Assembly (NCBI RefSeq): GCF_008704555.1
Contig: NZ_CP023702.1
Span: forward strand, 3,596,001-3,660,000
Direction: 5' to 3'
Source: Streptomyces nitrosporeus
Lineage (GTDB): Bacteria; Actinomycetota; Actinomycetes; Streptomycetales; Streptomycetaceae
DNA length: 64,000 bases
Of this stretch, positions 1 through 7,927 are shown piece after piece. Within the stretch, counting starts at the first letter, position 1, and each line of letters opens with the position of its first letter. Made by a program: the position numbers and the translations under genes. Under the pieces are notes generated by a model, which was not told the DNA's origin, ran no database searches, and saw only the letters and a list, made by a program, of their open reading frames with translations.

Positions 1-337
1 CGTTGATCAGAAGGGCGAGCACCGAGACGGTGACCAGGGTGAGGAGCTCGGTGACCGGCACCACATCCAGGACCACCCCGTCCCAGAGCCTGATTCCCAC
101 CACGGCCAGCACCGAGACGATCCCGGCGCCCGCGGTGCCGGCGAAGGAGAAGAAGGGGGCCGCCACCAGGGGGGCCGCGGCGAAAAGGGGGACGGCCGTG
201 ACCGTCGGCGGGGACGCCAGGTCGATCAGCAGTCCCACCCCGATCAGCAGCCACGGCAGCAGCCGTACGAACCGCCGGGCCCCGGCCCCCCGGGTGCCGG
301 TCCCCCGCACCCGCGCACCGCGCCGTCCGTCCCGCAT
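1..337 (-). CDS. membrane PP2C/SpoIIE-type phosphatase, N-terminal part
   Basis: The gene runs off the left edge of the window; only its first 112 codons are present. The ATG at 337 is preceded by AGGAG and GGTGGGG. Translation gives a basic Arg/Gly-rich N-terminus, then RRFVRLLPWLLIGVGLLIDL, a short loop, VAAPFFSFAGTAGAGIVSVL and further hydrophobic stretches, so about three to four membrane segments. This N-terminal pattern is what I know from the Streptomyces membrane-anchored PP2C/SpoIIE serine/threonine phosphatases, whose catalytic domain would lie outside the window. The family call therefore rests on the membrane domain alone. No motif of the phosphatase itself can be seen. Confidence 0.6.
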   Translation of the reverse strand, partial: MRDGRRGARVRGTGTRGAGARRFVRLLPWLLIGVGLLIDLASPPTVTAVPLFAAAPLVAAPFFSFAGTAGAGIVSVLAVVGIRLWDGVVLDVVPVTELLTLVTVSVLALLIN

Positions 338-813
338 CCCCACCTGTGCACTCCTGCCCGGTCCGCCCACGGCTGCGGACGGTACCGCGCCCGGCACCCG
401 GCCCGGCCGGAGCCGCGCCGTGGTGCGCGACCGGTCGTCGGCCGAAGGAAGGAGCGCGCCGAAGCCGCCCTCCCCGGTGGTCGGCCGGAGAACGCGTGCC
501 CCGCGTAGATCGTCAGTGCATCCCGTACGAAGACGGCGCATCCGTCCCCCTAGCGATCGTAGTTCTTCGCGGAGCGCGGATCGGCGGTATACGTCTCGCC
601 CGGCCCGGTGGCGTACGGACCGGGCCACCGGCGCCGTCACCGGCAGCCAGGCGCAGTGCCGCCGTGCGGTTTCCCGGACGGACCGCTCCCCGCCGGAAAC
701 GCTGGATCTTCACGTTGCGTCGAGGTCGAGCACCCGCCGCCCACCGGGCCGGTACCGGCGGAACCGGCGGTGGAGTGGAGGGGGTGAGGCCGGTGAGGGG
801 GCGGGCATACGAC
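338..813. other. intergenic region, 476 bp
   Basis: No convincing gene is seen. The stretch must hold the promoter of the leftward phosphatase gene. Reading frames here are typical open shadows of G+C-rich DNA without recognisable protein sequence. It ends in the terminator of tRNA-fMet. Confidence 0.5.
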
Positions 814-848
814 GGTGGCCCGGATCCTTGATCAGGATCCGGGCCACC
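814..848 (-). terminator. terminator downstream of tRNA-fMet
   Basis: A perfect 15-bp inverted repeat, GGTGGCCCGGATCCT and its complement, with a 5-base loop (TGATC), sits 8 bp beyond the 3' end of the leftward tRNA-fMet gene. There is no long T-run, as is common for Streptomyces terminators. Confidence 0.75.
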
Positions 849-856
849 GTCTTCAG

Positions 857-930
857 TAGCGGGGACAGGATTTGAACCTGCGACCTCTGGGTTATGAGCC
901 CAGCGAGCTACCGAGCTGCTCCACCCCGCG
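857..930 (-). tRNA. tRNA-fMet (CAU), initiator
   Basis: A full cloverleaf is visible on the minus strand. The anticodon loop is CTCATAA, closed by three consecutive G-C pairs (GGG/CCC), the hallmark of initiator tRNA. The T-loop is GGTTCAAATCC. The first base pair is mismatched (C1 opposite T72), another initiator feature. CCA is not encoded. The gene is 74 nt long. Confidence 0.95.
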
Positions 931-991
931 CCGTTGTGATGACAACTCTACGGCATCCGCGGGGTGCTCCCGACCACCCGCGCCCCGCCGG

Positions 992-1065
992 CCGTCCGGA
1001 CCCCGCGCGGGGCGACCGTCCGGACCCCGTGCGGGGCGACCGTCCGGGCGCTCCGCGCGGGGCGC
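992..1065. repeat. three tandem ~24-bp GC-rich units
   Basis: The unit CCGTCCGGACCCCGCGCGGG(GCGA) occurs at 992-1015, again with one change at 1016-1039, and in a diverged form at 1040-1065. Each unit contains a CCCCGCGCGGGG-type palindrome. It lies between tRNA-fMet and the following small gene; no coding role is evident. Confidence 0.7.
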
Positions 1066-1208
1066 CCGCGGAAGGCATCCGTCCGCCCGATGACGTGCAT
1101 CAACACATCGGATGTAGCAAGTGGTTGCCATGTGTAGCGCTTTGCCCAAAGATGTTGCTGCCGCACCCCCCGATCTTGCCTTGAAGCCTGTCTGGAGGGC
1201 CTTCGACG

Positions 1209-1562
1209 ATGTCCACCCCGCTCAGATCTGACCACGTCCCGTCCACCGAGCCGTCGCCGTTGCGGGTCTCGATCACCAGTGGACTCATCGGCGGACTGGC
1301 AGGGGCGGTGATGAGCGCCCTCATCAACTACCTCGCCATCGGCATGCCTGACGGCGAGGGGGTCAACGCGCTGAACCACGCCATATCCGGCCTGTTCAGC
1401 GGGTTCATCGCGGGGTTCATCGGTCTGATGACGCACATCCGCAAGACGTCGAAGGCAGCCCCGGCGGCCTCTCCGGCCGGTCCCGCCGCCACCCCTGCGG
1501 ACGCTCCCGCCGGGGACACCGCCGACATCGCGGAGGCCGGGACGACCACGCAGAACGCCTGA
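1209..1562 (+). CDS. small membrane protein, unknown function
   Basis: 117 residues. After a polar N-terminus two hydrophobic segments follow: about residues 21-44 (ITSGLIGGLAGAVMSALINY) and about 57-75 (HAISGLFSGFIAGFIGLM), both rich in small residues and Gly-x-x-x-Gly-like spacings. The tail from about residue 80 is Ala/Pro-rich and probably disordered. The ATG at 1209 has GGAGG about 12 bases upstream. A strong hairpin terminator follows directly, so it is probably a single-gene transcript. I do not recognise a named family. Two helices with glycine zippers suggest a small oligomerising membrane protein, but that is inference only. Confidence 0.7.
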   Translation: MSTPLRSDHVPSTEPSPLRVSITSGLIGGLAGAVMSALINYLAIGMPDGEGVNALNHAISGLFSGFIAGFIGLMTHIRKTSKAAPAASPAGPAATPADAPAGDTADIAEAGTTTQNA

Positions 1563-1598
1563 CGCCCGGCCGCCGGGGCACCGGCACCGCGGTTTCGA

Positions 1599-1635
1599 GG
1601 GGATGCCCCGGCTCACGCCCGGGGCATCCCCTTTT
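1599..1635 (+). terminator. intrinsic terminator
   Basis: Arms GGGGATGCCCCGG (1599-1611) and CCGGGGCATCCCC (1619-1631) are perfectly complementary with a 7-base loop, followed by TTTT. It lies 36 bp past the stop of the small membrane protein gene. Confidence 0.9.
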
Positions 1636-1875
1636 CCCTTCACCGCCGCGCCGAGGGCGCCCGTCCCGCCGTGAACCTCGTGCCGGACAAAGCAAATTCA
1701 GGGGAAAGCCGTGCCGGGAGAGTTACAGTCTGCATGCACCGCTGATGGTCCGGACGCCCCCGGAGCGACGTGCACCGGGAGCGGCCCCTGTCGCCGCACC
1801 GGTCGAAGACCTCCGCCCGGCACAGCCGGCGGCCGGTCGTGGGCTCTCACCGCACACCTACCTACAGGACCGCTG

Positions 1876-2028
1876 ATGACCGACATGCCCGCACGCTCCA
1901 CGCACCGGCACAACGAAAGCCCGAGCGTGGCGAAGGACCTGGGCACACCGGCCCCGCCTCCCGCACCGCAGTACGCGGGCCTGTTCGTCGAGCCGGACCT
2001 GCCGCCGCTCGCCGACGACGCCGAGTGA
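1876..2028 (+). CDS. small hypothetical protein (50 aa)
   Basis: The predicted 50-residue product starts MTDMPARSTHRHNES and ends YAGLFVEPDLPPLADDAE. It has no membrane segment or cysteine; the C-terminal third is acidic and proline-rich. AGGA lies about 10 bases before the ATG. I do not recognise a family. It is weaker than its neighbours as a gene because of its length; the compact acidic C-terminus and the close downstream gene in the same direction favour it being real. Confidence 0.4.
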   Translation: MTDMPARSTHRHNESPSVAKDLGTPAPPPAPQYAGLFVEPDLPPLADDAE

Positions 2029-2117
2029 CACCCCGGTGTCCGCCGGGTGAGCCGGGGGGAACGGACGGGTGACCGCACGGCAGTGACCAGCCGGGCGGCG
2101 CCGTCGTTGGGGAGACC

Positions 2118-2339
2118 ATGCGCATCCGTATCGGCGTGGTCGTCCTCTCGGTGGTCCTGCTGTTCGCCGCGTTCGTCTCCGGCATCCCCTCGCAGGCCGA
2201 GACGGAGGCCGCCTGCCGGAGGTCCCTCGACAACACCTCGACCGCGACCCACCGGCCCGAGTCCTGCGAGGACGTCTCCGCGGAGACGTACCGTGCCTTC
2301 CTGCTGATGTACGACCTGCGGGCGGAAGGACTGGACTGA
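2118..2339 (+). CDS. small secreted or membrane-anchored protein
   Basis: 73 residues with one N-terminal hydrophobic segment (MRIRIGVVVLSVVLLFAAFV, ending near residue 20), followed by SGIPSQAETEAACRR, so either a signal peptide with a cleavage site near GIPSQA or a membrane anchor. The mature part holds two cysteines (in EAACRRS and PESCEDV) that could form a disulfide outside the cell. GGGGAG stands about 5 bases before the ATG. Family unknown. Confidence 0.65.
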   Translation: MRIRIGVVVLSVVLLFAAFVSGIPSQAETEAACRRSLDNTSTATHRPESCEDVSAETYRAFLLMYDLRAEGLD

Positions 2340-2482
2340 CACGGACGGCCGTCGGCTGTTACCGCCCGCTCCGCCCGATCCGCTGCCCGGCGCCCGGGGC
2401 CGGGCCGTCCGGTGGCCCCGGCGGACGTCCCGCGCGTCCCGGCACCCTGGAACACACCGCCCCCCATCGGTACAGTCCGCCC

Positions 2483-3058
2483 ATGCCGCCCCTGTATCCG
2501 CTCAGCCGCCGAAGCGGCCGTCTGGCCCTGCGCGAGCTCACCGCCGACGACGTGGACGCGGTCCTCGCGGTCTACGGCGATCCCGAGGTCAACCGCCACA
2601 TGTCCTTCGGGCCGCGCACCCGTGACCAGACCACGGAGATCGTCACCCGTTTCCGCACCTCGGCCACCGCCACGCCCCGTACGGAATTCGCCTTCGCCGT
2701 CACCACGCGGCAGGACGGCGAGGCGATCGGCGTCGGCCGCGTCGCCACCGACCCGCACCAGCCCGGCGGCGCGACCTTCGGCTTCGCGCTCCGCCCCGAC
2801 ACCTGGGGCCGGGGCTACGGCGTGGAGACCGTACGCCTCCTCCTCGGCCTGGCCTTCGAGGAACTCGGCCTCCACCGGGTCTGGGGAGCGCGTGCCCCCC
2901 TCAACGAGGCGTCCGCCCGGACGATGGCCAGGGCCGGGATGGTCCAGGAGGGGGTCATCCGCGAGCACATCCGCAAGGACGGACAGTGGCGCGACTCCGT
3001 CGTGCACGCGATCCTCGACCGCGAGTGGGCCGCGTCGGCAGGCCGGTCCGCCGGCTGA
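2483..3058 (+). CDS. GNAT-family N-acetyltransferase (RimJ/RimL-like)
   Basis: 191 residues. The protein has the layout of RimJ/RimL-type GNAT enzymes, which transfer acetyl from acetyl-CoA to an amino group, often of a protein N-terminus or a small amine. It opens with RRSGRLALRELTADDVDAVL. The central FGFALRPDTWGRGYGVETVR is the acetyl-CoA pyrophosphate-binding signature (R/Q-x-x-G-x-G/A variant WGRGYG). HRVWGARAPLNEASARTMAR is the usual 'N-x-x-S' region near the C-terminus. Length fits the family. Substrate cannot be told from sequence. It is convergent with the tetR gene beyond a tandem duplication. Confidence 0.85.
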   Translation: MPPLYPLSRRSGRLALRELTADDVDAVLAVYGDPEVNRHMSFGPRTRDQTTEIVTRFRTSATATPRTEFAFAVTTRQDGEAIGVGRVATDPHQPGGATFGFALRPDTWGRGYGVETVRLLLGLAFEELGLHRVWGARAPLNEASARTMARAGMVQEGVIREHIRKDGQWRDSVVHAILDREWAASAGRSAG

Positions 3059-3082
3059 CGCCCGCCCGACACGCGGGGACAC

Positions 3083-3318
3083 CCGGGCGGACGGGCGCGG
3101 CGGGCCCCGGATAGCCGCGCAGGGCGCGCCTCCGCCGCGTCCACGGCCCTCCGCCCTCCCCGCGGGCGCTCCGCCTTCCCCACGGTCTTCCACCGGGCCC
3201 CCGGGCGGACGGGCGCGGCGGGCCCCGGATAGCCGCGCAGGGCGCGCCTCCGCCGCGTCCACGGCCCTCCGCCCTCCCCGCGGGCGCTCCGCCTTCCCCA
3301 CGGTCTTCCACCGGGCCC
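3083..3318. repeat. perfect 118-bp tandem duplication
   Basis: Bases 3083-3200 are repeated without a mismatch at 3201-3318, and the first six bases of a third copy (CCGGGC) follow. The unit begins CCGGGCGGACGGGCGCGG and ends TTCCACCGGGCCCC. It lies between the convergent acetyltransferase and tetR genes, downstream of both stop codons. Perfect identity implies a recent event or ongoing homogenisation; copy number may vary between isolates. Confidence 0.95.
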
Positions 3319-3340
3319 CCGGGCTCCGTGGTGCCCGTGC

Positions 3341-3922
3341 TCAGGAGCGCGGACCGGCGCCGCGCAACAGGGTGTCGATGATGCGGGCCGCGAGGGTGTC
3401 GGCGTCGGTCTCCGCGTCGCCCGGGTCCCCGTGCAGGCACTCCCCGAGGAGCGCGTAGTAGACACGCCGGACCCAGTCGAGGTCGGCCGCCTCGTCGATG
3501 AGCCCGGCCTCCCGGGCCCGCTCCAGCACCGTGGTGCAACGCCGGGCGATGTCCTGCTGGAGGACCGCCGCCTCGCTGCCGGGTTCGGCCGGCAGCCCCA
3601 GGGCGAACGCCCAGGCGCTCTTCACCTCGATCACATCGGCCGTGATCCGGTGCAGCGCCACCAGGGGAGGGGCGGTGTCCGGCCGGCCGTCCTCCACGAC
3701 CCGGGAGAGCTGACGGGCCGCGGACACCGCCAACGCGTCGATCAGCGCCTGCCGGTGGGCGAACCGCCGGTGGACCGTCGTCCTGGCCACCCCCGCCGCC
3801 GCCGCGATCTGCTCCATCGACGCGCCGGGGTCCTCGGAGAGCACCCGCTCGGCCGCCTCCAGGATCGCGCGCACGCTGCGCTCCGCGTCGGCCCGCAACG
3901 GCCGGGCCGCTGTTCCGCCCAT
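3341..3922 (-). CDS. TetR-family transcriptional repressor
   Basis: About 193 residues from the ATG at 3922, which is preceded by GGTGGAAGG; in-frame upstream starts up to 3997 are possible but run into the operator. The N-terminal helix-turn-helix is typical: RAILEAAERVLSEDPGASME, then QIAAAAGVARTTVHRRFAHR, then QALIDAL. The C-terminal ligand domain is helical (TetR_C-like). It is divergent from an SDR/EamA gene pair, with a palindrome in the shared promoter region, so it most likely represses that pair and itself. The inducer is unknown; an aldehyde, ketone or quinone handled by the SDR is a reasonable guess. Confidence 0.9.
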   Translation of the reverse strand: MGGTAARPLRADAERSVRAILEAAERVLSEDPGASMEQIAAAAGVARTTVHRRFAHRQALIDALAVSAARQLSRVVEDGRPDTAPPLVALHRITADVIEVKSAWAFALGLPAEPGSEAAVLQQDIARRCTTVLERAREAGLIDEAADLDWVRRVYYALLGECLHGDPGDAETDADTLAARIIDTLLRGAGPRS

Positions 3923-3998
3923 GACGCCTTCCACCCCTCCACTCGCCCCGCTCATCCACTCGACCCAGAAAATGATACAGCGCTGACCCTTCTTCAAA

Positions 3999-4026
3999 TT
4001 ATCTGCATCAACTCTGTTGCAGATAA
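3999..4026. promoter_or_regulatory. TetR operator and divergent promoters
   Basis: Perfect 9-bp arms TTATCTGCA (3999-4007) and TGCAGATAA (4018-4026) are separated by 10 bp, a spacing typical of TetR-dimer operators. On the minus strand the arms coincide with a TTATCT / 17 bp / GATAAT promoter for tetR. On the plus strand TTGCAG (4017-4022) / 16 bp / TACTCT (4039-4044) fits a promoter for the SDR gene. Binding would block both. Confidence 0.75.
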
Positions 4027-4081
4027 GCCGAACATGAGTACTCTCCTGTGTCAGTTACCCATCGACCGCAGGAGTTCTCCC

Positions 4082-4900
4082 ATGCGCAGCACAGCCCTCG
4101 TCACCGGTGCCTCATCGGGTCTCGGCGCGGAGTTCGCCGTACGGCTCGCCGCCCGTGGGCACGATCTGGTCCTGGTGGCGCGTTCCGAGGACCGGCTCAC
4201 CGCCCTCGCCGAGCGCCTGGCGGCAAAGTACGGCGCCCGGGCCCATGTCCTGCCCCAGGACCTCGCCGAACCCGACGCGGCCCGCCGCGTCGCCGACCGG
4301 CTCGCCGCCCGCGGCCTGAGCGTGGACCTGCTGGTCAACAACGCCGGGTTCGGCACCTGCGGCCGCTTCGAGGAGATCGACGCGGACCGCGACCACGACC
4401 AGCTGATGGTCAACGTCGTCGCACTCGTCGGCCTCACCCACGCCCTGCTCCCCGGCATGCTGGAGCGCGGCACGGGCGCGGTCGTCAACGTCGCCTCCAC
4501 CGCGGCCTTCCAGCCCGCCCCGTACTTCGCCGTCTACGGCGCGGCCAAGGCCTTCGTACTGGACTTCGGGCTCGCCCTGCGCCAGGAGTACCGCCGGCGC
4601 GGCATCCGCGTACTCACCCTGTGCCCCGGCCCGGTCGACACCCCCTTCTTCGACGTCATCGGCACCCGTGACGCCGCCGTCAACGGCTCGATGACCACAC
4701 CGGAGCCGGTCGTACGCGCCGCTCTGCGCGCGCTCGACCGCGACCGCGGCTACGTCGCCCCCGGGCTCGGCAACGCCCTGTCCGCGCACCTGCTGCCACG
4801 CCGGCCGCGCACCCTGGTCGCCGCCCTCGCCGAACGCGTCACCCGCAAGGTCCTCTCCCCGTCGGCCACCGCCGCGCGGCCGAAGGAGTACGCGGCATGA
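4082..4900 (+). CDS. short-chain dehydrogenase/reductase (SDR)
   Basis: 272 residues. An NAD(P)-dependent oxidoreductase of the classical SDR type. TALVTGASSGLGAEFA near the N-terminus is the TGxxxGxG cofactor loop. NNAG at about residues 88-91, the catalytic Ser region VVNVASTAAF, and YGAAKAF (Tyr-x-x-x-Lys) follow in order, and PGPV closes the substrate loop. The AGGAG 7 bases before the ATG decides the start. The Arg residue after the first beta-strand region (ARSEDRL) suggests NADP preference. The stop overlaps the start of the EamA gene by 4 bp (ATGA), so the two are translationally coupled under the TetR operator. Substrate unknown. Confidence 0.9.
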   Translation: MRSTALVTGASSGLGAEFAVRLAARGHDLVLVARSEDRLTALAERLAAKYGARAHVLPQDLAEPDAARRVADRLAARGLSVDLLVNNAGFGTCGRFEEIDADRDHDQLMVNVVALVGLTHALLPGMLERGTGAVVNVASTAAFQPAPYFAVYGAAKAFVLDFGLALRQEYRRRGIRVLTLCPGPVDTPFFDVIGTRDAAVNGSMTTPEPVVRAALRALDRDRGYVAPGLGNALSAHLLPRRPRTLVAALAERVTRKVLSPSATAARPKEYAA

Positions 4901-5973
4901 GCTCCTCCACCGCCCCGGCCGCAGGCGCCGCCGCCGCGATGCTCCTCGTCGGCACCTCGACCGCCGTGTCCGCGACCATCGCCGACTACCCCGTCCTCGG
5001 CGGCCAGGCCCTGCGTTACGCGCTCGCGGCGGCGATCCTCCTCGCCGTCGTACGCCACCAGCGCTTACCCCGGGCCCGTCTGACGCCCCGTGACGTCCTG
5101 CTCCTGGTGGCGCTGGCCGTCACCGGCCTGGCCGGCTTCAACGTCTTCCTGGTCGAGGCCACCCGGCACGCGAGCCCCGCCGTGATCGGCACCGTGGTCG
5201 GGGCGGTCCCCATCGTCCTCGCCCTCGTCGGACCGCTGACGGAACGCCGGCGGCCCGCCGCCCGCACCGTCGGCGCCGCGGCCGTCGTCACCCTGGGCGC
5301 CGCGGTCTCCGCCGGACTCGGCGGCGGCAGCCCGCACGGTGTGCTGCTGTCGCTGGGAGCGCTCACCGGCGAGGTCGCCTTCTCGCTCCTCGCGATCCCC
5401 CTGCTGCCCAGACTGGGCCCCCTGAGAGTCGCCGCCTACCCCGCCGCGCTGTCCGTCCCCCTGCTGCTGGCCGCGAGCACCGCCCTGGACGGCACGAGCG
5501 CCCTGCGCCTGCCCACCCCCACCGAGGCGGCCGCCTTCGGCTACCTCGGCGTACTCGTCACAGCCACCGCCTTCTTCCTCTGGTACGACGCCCTGCGCCG
5601 GCTCGGCGCCGGCCGCGCCGGGCTCTTCGCCGGCCTCGTCCCGGTGGGCGCACTGCTCACCACCGCCGCGCTCGGACTCGGTGAGGTGGGTCCCGCGGAC
5701 GTCGTCGGCGCCCTGCTCGTCGCGGCCGGTGTCGCCCTCGGCCTGAGGGCTCCGGACGAAGGGCGCGCCCGGCCCGCGCCGGCCGACTGCGCCCCCGGGG
5801 ACACCGGCGGGCCCCCGGCCGCGGATTCCGCCGCCGGACAGGCCCGGGGAACGGCAGAACCCCCGCTGACGCAGGTCAACGAGGGTTCCGGCGGTGATCC
5901 GGTGGTAGGCCGTGTGGGACTCGAACCCACAACCAACGGATTAAAAGTCCGCTGCTCTGACCAATTGAGCTAA
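4897..5973 (+). CDS. EamA/DMT-family transporter
   Basis: 358 residues; about ten hydrophobic segments in two similar halves, the layout of drug/metabolite transporters of the EamA type. The membrane part ends near residue 288 (GALLVAAGVALGLRAP). A 65-70 residue Pro/Gly/Ala-rich tail follows, longer than usual, and its last codons run antisense through the tRNA-Lys gene, where the stop lies (5971-5973). The tail may be natural or may reflect a lost stop. Codon 57 is TTA (5065-5067), rare in Streptomyces and dependent on the bldA tRNA, so full translation may be limited to late growth. It is coupled to the SDR gene and probably exports a compound that the pair handles. Confidence 0.85.
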   Translation: MSSSTAPAAGAAAAMLLVGTSTAVSATIADYPVLGGQALRYALAAAILLAVVRHQRLPRARLTPRDVLLLVALAVTGLAGFNVFLVEATRHASPAVIGTVVGAVPIVLALVGPLTERRRPAARTVGAAAVVTLGAAVSAGLGGGSPHGVLLSLGALTGEVAFSLLAIPLLPRLGPLRVAAYPAALSVPLLLAASTALDGTSALRLPTPTEAAAFGYLGVLVTATAFFLWYDALRRLGAGRAGLFAGLVPVGALLTTAALGLGEVGPADVVGALLVAAGVALGLRAPDEGRARPAPADCAPGDTGGPPAADSAAGQARGTAEPPLTQVNEGSGGDPVVGRVGLEPTTNGLKVRCSDQLS

Positions 5974-5979
5974 CGGCCC
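5906..5979 (-). tRNA. tRNA-Lys (UUU)
   Basis: Complete minus-strand cloverleaf: acceptor GGGCCGT pairs with ACGGCCT (G1-U72 wobble), anticodon loop CTTTTAA, T-loop GGTTCGAGTCC, discriminator A, CCA encoded at 5903-5905. It overlaps the end of the EamA reading frame on the other strand. Confidence 0.97.
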
Positions 5980-6126
5980 TCGATGGATCACCCCCCGAAG
6001 CATAGCCCTCCCCGGCCCGGCAGCCGATCGGGTATCCCCTGCCGGGTCCGAGGTCCTTCGCCCGGACCGTGTCCGGCCGGGCCGGGGGGACCCGGCCGGA
6101 AGGACCCTGCCGTGGGCGCGGGCGGG

Positions 6127-7827
6127 TCAGGGCGTGCCGCCGGCGGGGCCGGACGGCGGGCCGTCCCGGCCGGAGGCCGGCTCCAGGAACCAGTGGCGCG
6201 CGGAGACCAGCCACCAGGCCGCAGCGAAGCCCAGGACGGCCAGGACCGCCAGCGGCGCGTAGTTGAAGGTCCCCCAGGTGACGGGCGACACCTGCGGCAG
6301 CATGAACAGCACCGTGATCACCGCGACCCAGGCCACCGCCACCACGCCGACCGGCCGGGACCAGCGGCCCAGGTGCCAGGGGCCCCGGACGAAGTCCTCG
6401 CCGCGCAGCAGCCGGAGCAGGGTGGGGATGACATAGGCGATGTAGAGGCCGATGACGGCGATGGACGTCACGGCGGCGTACGCGGTTTCGTTGATCAGAT
6501 ACGGCAGCCCCAGGGCGAGCGCGCCCAGCGCGGCCAGCCAGACCGCGGCGACCGGGGTACGGGTACGCGGGCTGACGGTGTGCCAGACCCGGGAGAACGG
6601 CAGGGCGCCGTCGCGGGAGAAGGCGTAGATCATCCGGCTGTTGGCGGTGACGGAGGCCATCCCGCAGAACAGCTGGGCCCCGATGACGACCAGCAGCAGC
6701 AGCTTGCCCGTCGTGGCGCCCAGCGCGTCCAGCAGGATCTGCGCGGGCGGGGCACCGGTGGGGGAGGCCAGAGCGCCCTCGTACGACTGGATGGCGAAGG
6801 TGAAGCCGAGCAGCAGCACGAATCCGGCGATCCACGACGTCCAGATCGACCGCACGATGCCGCGCGGGCCCGCCACGGCCGCGTCACGGGTCTCCTCCGT
6901 CATATGGGCGGAGGCGTCGTACCCGGTGAAGGTGTACTGCGCCATCAGCAGGCCGATCATCACGACGTAGAAGCCGCTCCCCCAGCCGGTGTTGTTGACG
7001 AACTCCGTGAAGACGAACGACGCCGGCCGGTGCGAGTCCGGTACGAAGGTCAGCGCGCCGACGATCACGACGACACCGCCGGCGTGCCACCAGACGCTGA
7101 CGTTGTTGAGGAACGCCACGATGCCGACCCCGAAGGTGTTCAGCAGACCGTGCAGGACCAGGATCGCGGCGAACAGCAGGATCGTCCGGCCGGGCGTCAC
7201 CTCGAAGCCGAACTGGAGGTTCAGATAGGCGCCCAGGAAGGACGCCGCCCCGAAGTCGATCCCGGCGGTGACGGCGACCTGCCCCAGGACGTTGAACCAG
7301 CCCGCGAACCACGCCCAGGCCGCCGCCGAACGCCGTGGCGCGAGCCGGTGCGCCCAGAAGTACAGGCCGGCGGACGTCGGGTAGGCCGAACAGATCTCGG
7401 CCATCGCCAGGCCGACGAACAGGGTCATCAGCCCCACGCCGGCCCATCCCCAGGTGATCAGGACGGGGCCGCCGGTGTTCATCCCGAACAGGTACAGCGT
7501 CAGGCAGCCGGAGAGCACCGAGATGATCGTGAACGAGACGGCGTAGTTGGAGAACGCCGACATCCGGCGTGCGAGGACCTGGGTGTAGCCGAGCTGCGCC
7601 AGCCTCTCCTCGTCCGATACGGCCGGGGCGGCCGGGGCGACCGATAAGGCCGGTGCGGCCGGTGCGGCCGGTGCGGCCGGCAGGTCCCCGGAACCGGCGG
7701 GACGAGCAGGGCCGACGGGGCCGGCAGGGCCGTTGGGACCAGCAGGTCCGTTGGGGCCGGTGGGACTCTGCGGTGCCGGTGTGGCGTCCGGTGGGGGCTC
7801 CGCGGCCACGGCTTCGTCGTTTGTCAT
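6127..7827 (-). CDS. APC-superfamily amino acid permease
   Basis: 566 residues. Twelve or so membrane segments begin near residue 93, with FSNYAVSFTIISVLSGCLTL as the first; this and the following GLAMAEICSAYPTSAGLYFW (consensus amphipathic region) match the amino acid/choline transporter group of APC permeases (GABA permease/BAT1-like). It should import an amino acid or amine by proton symport. The first 75 residues are an unusual extension of GPNGPAGPNGPAGPVGP collagen-like triplets followed by AAPAAP repeats; an internal start near the membrane part is possible but no better ribosome site is obvious. It is a single gene, convergent with the EamA gene and tRNA-Lys region. Confidence 0.85.
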   Translation of the reverse strand: MTNDEAVAAEPPPDATPAPQSPTGPNGPAGPNGPAGPVGPARPAGSGDLPAAPAAPAAPALSVAPAAPAVSDEERLAQLGYTQVLARRMSAFSNYAVSFTIISVLSGCLTLYLFGMNTGGPVLITWGWAGVGLMTLFVGLAMAEICSAYPTSAGLYFWAHRLAPRRSAAAWAWFAGWFNVLGQVAVTAGIDFGAASFLGAYLNLQFGFEVTPGRTILLFAAILVLHGLLNTFGVGIVAFLNNVSVWWHAGGVVVIVGALTFVPDSHRPASFVFTEFVNNTGWGSGFYVVMIGLLMAQYTFTGYDASAHMTEETRDAAVAGPRGIVRSIWTSWIAGFVLLLGFTFAIQSYEGALASPTGAPPAQILLDALGATTGKLLLLVVIGAQLFCGMASVTANSRMIYAFSRDGALPFSRVWHTVSPRTRTPVAAVWLAALGALALGLPYLINETAYAAVTSIAVIGLYIAYVIPTLLRLLRGEDFVRGPWHLGRWSRPVGVVAVAWVAVITVLFMLPQVSPVTWGTFNYAPLAVLAVLGFAAAWWLVSARHWFLEPASGRDGPPSGPAGGTP

Positions 7828-7927
7828 GCCCCCAGCGATGCCCGTAGCGGCACCCCGGAAACGCCGCGGGGCCCGTACCGCACCGAAGTGCTGTACGGGC
7901 CCCGCGTGTCGTTCACATCAGCGACGG

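Noticed and set aside
3..875. Long plus-strand open frame at the left edge
   Set aside because: It reads antisense to the phosphatase start and tRNA-fMet and gives only Arg/Pro/Ser-rich low-complexity sequence, typical of shadow frames in G+C-rich DNA.
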